Positions 61,130 through 63,260 of a stretch of 63,260 nt of DNA are shown here, in pieces (the first letter of the stretch is position 1; every line of letters starts with the position of its first letter). The stretch is from Planctomycetota bacterium (GTDB taxonomy: Bacteria > Planctomycetota > UBA1135 > GCA-002686595). Under the pieces are notes generated by a model that was given only the letters and a program-made list of their open reading frames with translations, had not been told where the DNA came from and ran no database searches. A program made the position numbers and the translations under genes. The DNA lies in contig VGZE01000004.1 in assembly GCA_016872755.1 (NCBI GenBank), positions 1-63,260 on the forward strand, given 5' to 3'.

Positions 61130-62278
61130 TCAGACGGGCGATGAGGCCGCGGCGCGCCGCGCGATCAGGCGGTCCAGCTCGTCCTTGAGCCGCCCGAGGA
61201 TCTCGTCATACGAGTACGCTCCGAGCTCTTCGGAACCGCGCTTCAGGTTTACGAGGTTCGGCCCGCACCAGAGGCCCAGGTCGGCGTCGTCGGTCTCTCC
61301 AGGACCGTTCACGCGGCAGCCCATCACCGCGATCGTCAGCTTGTGCGCGGCCGCATACGTCGTCAGCGCCTTCACGTCCTGCGCGAGCTCGATGAACTTC
61401 TCGTTCTCGACGCGCGAGCAGGAAGGGCACGCGATGATGTTGAGTCCGTCGAAGAAGTTCGGCGGAACCGAGCGGAAGCGGCCGTTCTCGATGTCGTCGA
61501 GCAACTCGCGGGCCACCGTGATCTCGCGGCCCTTGTCCTCGAACGGCAGCGTCAACGAAACGCGCAGCGTGTCGCCCAGGCCGCGCGACAAGAGCTGCTC
61601 GAAGGCGATGCGCGTCTTGATGATCCCGTCGGGCGGAAGCCCGGCCTCGGTCACGCCCAGGTGCAGCGGCACGTCGGGCCGCAGTTGTGCGAAGCGTATG
61701 TTGGCGTCGACGACGAGCTTGGGATCGGAGTCCTTGATCGACACCACGTAGTCGTGGAATCCCAGCGCGTCGACGATTTCGCAGTGGTCGGCCGCCGAAT
61801 GCACGAGCGCTCCGACGTGGTCGTCGCCGTGCCGCTGCTCGTACTCGGGCGCGAGCGAACCCGCGTTCACGCCGATGCGGAGCGCCAGCCCGTGTCGCGC
61901 GCACACGTCGACGAGCCAGGCGACCTTGTCGCGGGTCGACTTGTCCTTCTCGTGGTGGTGCAGGTGGCCGGGGTTGTAGCGCAGCTTGTCGACGTGCGGC
62001 GCCACCAGCTCGGCCAGCCGATAGTTCTCCTGGAGGTCCACGGACAGGAGCGCATCGGTGCGCGCGCGGATGCGGGCCAGCGCTTCCACGTCGGCCTTGG
62101 AGTCCACGGCAATGCGTACGAGGTCGGCGCCCGCGGCCTGGATCAGTTGCACCTGTCGCAGCGTCGCCTCGACGTCCTGGGTGCGCGTCGCGGCCATGCT
62201 CTGCAGGCGGATCGGAGCGTGGCCGCCGAGCTCCAGCGAGCGAATGCGGATCGTGCGCGTGCGGCGGGGAGGGATCAT
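61130..62278 (-). CDS. ispG: 4-hydroxy-3-methylbut-2-enyl-diphosphate synthase (flavodoxin)
   Basis: Penultimate step of the MEP isoprenoid pathway, converting MEcPP to HMBPP with a [4Fe-4S] cluster. The 382-residue protein is the short bacterial form. Blocks seen are [52 protein letters not shown] and [12 protein letters not shown]. The cluster ligands are Cys284 and Cys287 in ACPSCSR and Cys321 in [11 protein letters not shown]. It is divergent from the FAD oxidoreductase, with starts 113 bp apart. Confidence 0.96.
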   Translation of the reverse strand: MIPPRRTRTIRIRSLELGGHAPIRLQSMAATRTQDVEATLRQVQLIQAAGADLVRIAVDSKADVEALARIRARTDALLSVDLQENYRLAELVAPHVDKLRYNPGHLHHHEKDKSTRDKVAWLVDVCARHGLALRIGVNAGSLAPEYEQRHGDDHVGALVHSAADHCEIVDALGFHDYVVSIKDSDPKLVVDANIRFAQLRPDVPLHLGVTEAGLPPDGIIKTRIAFEQLLSRGLGDTLRVSLTLPFEDKGREITVARELLDDIENGRFRSVPPNFFDGLNIIACPSCSRVENEKFIELAQDVKALTTYAAAHKLTIAVMGCRVNGPGETDDADLGLWCGPNLVNLKRGSEELGAYSYDEILGRLKDELDRLIARRAAASSPV

Positions 62279-62391
62279 CGTGAGCGCGGCATCTTAGTGC
62301 ACGACTTGCCTGCCCGATGAGGGGTCGTGCGCCCGCGGCGACTCTCGGCCCGGGCTTGCGCGGATCCGACCCAGACGCGAGCCTCTGCCGG

Positions 62392-63260
62392 ATGAGCGCG
62401 CGCATCGCGATCGTCGGCGGCGGCGTGATGGGGCTGTCCTGTGCTCTGCACCTGGCGCAGGGCGGACTCTTCCGGCCCGGAGAAGTCGTGCTTTACGAGC
62501 GCAGCCAGCTCGGCGCCGGCTCCTCCGGGCGTTCGGGCGCGATCCTGCGCTGCCACTACGCCGACCGGCCCGTCGCGGAGATGGCGCGCGACTCGCTCGC
62601 GTGGTACGCGGCCTTCGAGAAGCACTACGGCTCCGACATCGGCTACACGCGCTGCGGCGTCGCGACGATCGCGGGCGCCGCGCAGGCCGACTGGCGCGAG
62701 CGCGTCGCGGCCAACACGCGCATGTTGCGCTCGATCGGCGTGCAGGCCGAGCTCGTCGACGGCCGTCGGCTGCGCGAGCTCGTGCCCGGCTGCTCGATCG
62801 AGGACGGCGCGCTCGCATGCTGGGAAGCCCATGGTTCCTTCGTGGATCCGCGCGCCACGCTGAACGCTCTGGGTGCCGCGGCGAGCGCGCGCGGCGTCGA
62901 GCTGCGCGTGCTCGAGCCGGCCGCGCGCCTGTGGCTGGAGGGTGGGCGCCTGCGCGGGCTCGAGTTCGGCTCGGGCAAGAGCGCGCGCCGCGTCGAGGCC
63001 GCGCGTGTGCTGATCGCGGCCGGCCCGTGGTCGAAAGCGCTCTTCGACGCGGCCGGCATCGAGCTCCCGCTCTCGGTCGTCCGGCCGGAGCAGATCTTCG
63101 TGCGCATGCTCGAGCCGCCGGCGGGTGCCCGCGTTCCGCATCCGGTGCTGATCGACCTCGCCGCCGGCTTCTACACGCGTTGCGAACCGGGTCTCGGTCG
63201 CACGCGCGCGAGCTACATCGACTATGCGCGTGATCGCGCCGTGCCCGACCCCGATCACTT
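62392..63260 (+). CDS. FAD-dependent oxidoreductase, DAO family (3' truncated by window edge)
   Basis: The frame opens at ATG 62392 and remains open to the end of the window (289 codons visible). The dinucleotide-binding motif RIAIVGGGVMGLSCALHLA is followed by an acidic strand end VVLYERSQLGAGSSGRSGAIL, the usual FAD-binding pattern of D-amino-acid oxidase/sarcosine oxidase-like enzymes. Later blocks include GSFVDPRATLNALGAAA and RVLIAAGPWSKAL, where the second FAD segment lies. It probably oxidises a secondary or primary amine. Substrate unknown. Confidence 0.88.
   Translation, partial: MSARIAIVGGGVMGLSCALHLAQGGLFRPGEVVLYERSQLGAGSSGRSGAILRCHYADRPVAEMARDSLAWYAAFEKHYGSDIGYTRCGVATIAGAAQADWRERVAANTRMLRSIGVQAELVDGRRLRELVPGCSIEDGALACWEAHGSFVDPRATLNALGAAASARGVELRVLEPAARLWLEGGRLRGLEFGSGKSARRVEAARVLIAAGPWSKALFDAAGIELPLSVVRPEQIFVRMLEPPAGARVPHPVLIDLAAGFYTRCEPGLGRTRASYIDYARDRAVPDPDH

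Noticed and set aside
1-63260. CRISPR arrays, insertion sequences, prophage modules, rRNA and tRNA genes
   Set aside because: No spaced identical repeats, transposase motifs, terminal inverted repeats with target duplications, or RNA-gene signatures were seen; the integrase-like orphan is the only possible mobile-element trace.

Overview
The window is dense, GC-rich (roughly 70%) bacterial chromosome with about 48 protein genes and no rRNA, tRNA, CRISPR array or transposase that I can see. Several traits point to a Planctomycete, perhaps one of the high-GC marine lineages. They are a Ser/Thr kinase fused to a sulfatase-modifying-factor domain beside an ECF sigma factor, a DUF1570-type metallopeptidase, large exported peptidases with planctomycete-style C-terminal tails, and frequent GTG/TTG starts. 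This placement is inference from gene content; there is no marker rRNA.

Layout. 1-3.3 kb: the tail of an AAA-type ATPase, then a minus-strand run of agmatinase (speB), a class-I amidotransferase-like hydrolase and aroB. 3.7-9.4 kb: a truncated ECF sigma remnant, a secreted DUF1570 peptidase, RmuC, a small membrane protein and an alkaline-phosphatase-superfamily protein. 9.5-12.8 kb: glucosamine-6-phosphate deaminase, a Gfo/Idh/MocA oxidoreductase and a sugar isomerase/epimerase, then a DUF2007 zinc-ribbon protein. 12.9-20.4 kb: two tandem OPT peptide transporters divergent from a lipoprotein M16 peptidase. 20.4-22.2 kb: a zinc-ribbon protein and a GT-C glycosyltransferase. 22.2-32.8 kb: a signalling/proteolysis block (ECF sigma, C25 gingipain-like protease, kinase-FGE protein) divergent from a 1,353-residue subtilase. 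32.8-39.8 kb: a seven-gene ABC tripartite export operon with two cysteine-rich accessory proteins. 40-50 kb: an aldo/keto reductase, LysR regulator, S9 and S46 peptidases, a cysteine-less thioredoxin-fold protein, a B3/4 protein, dienelactone hydrolase and thioesterase. 49.4-50.2 kb: an orphan integrase-N-terminus-like gene behind a leader that resembles the SAM-I/SAM-IV riboswitch clan. 50.7-57.5 kb: two GHL10 proteins, an ASKHA sugar-kinase-like protein, a sodium:solute symporter and a serine hydrolase, which together look like cell-wall sugar salvage. 57.5-62.3 kb: three translationally coupled genes (DapB/Ord-like dehydrogenase, alpha-oxoamine synthase, LysA-like decarboxylase) and ispG. 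The window ends inside a FAD-dependent oxidoreductase.

How it fits together. Exported peptidases (M16, C25, S8, S9, S46, DUF1570) plus two OPT importers suggest a life on protein and peptides. nagB, the Gfo/Idh-isomerase pair, and the kinase/symporter/GHL10/serine hydrolase cluster suggest parallel use of amino sugars. The points I consider most worth testing are the SAM-clan-like leader with its orphan gene, the three-gene PLP/dehydrogenase operon, the cysteine-rich export operon, and the ECF remnant.
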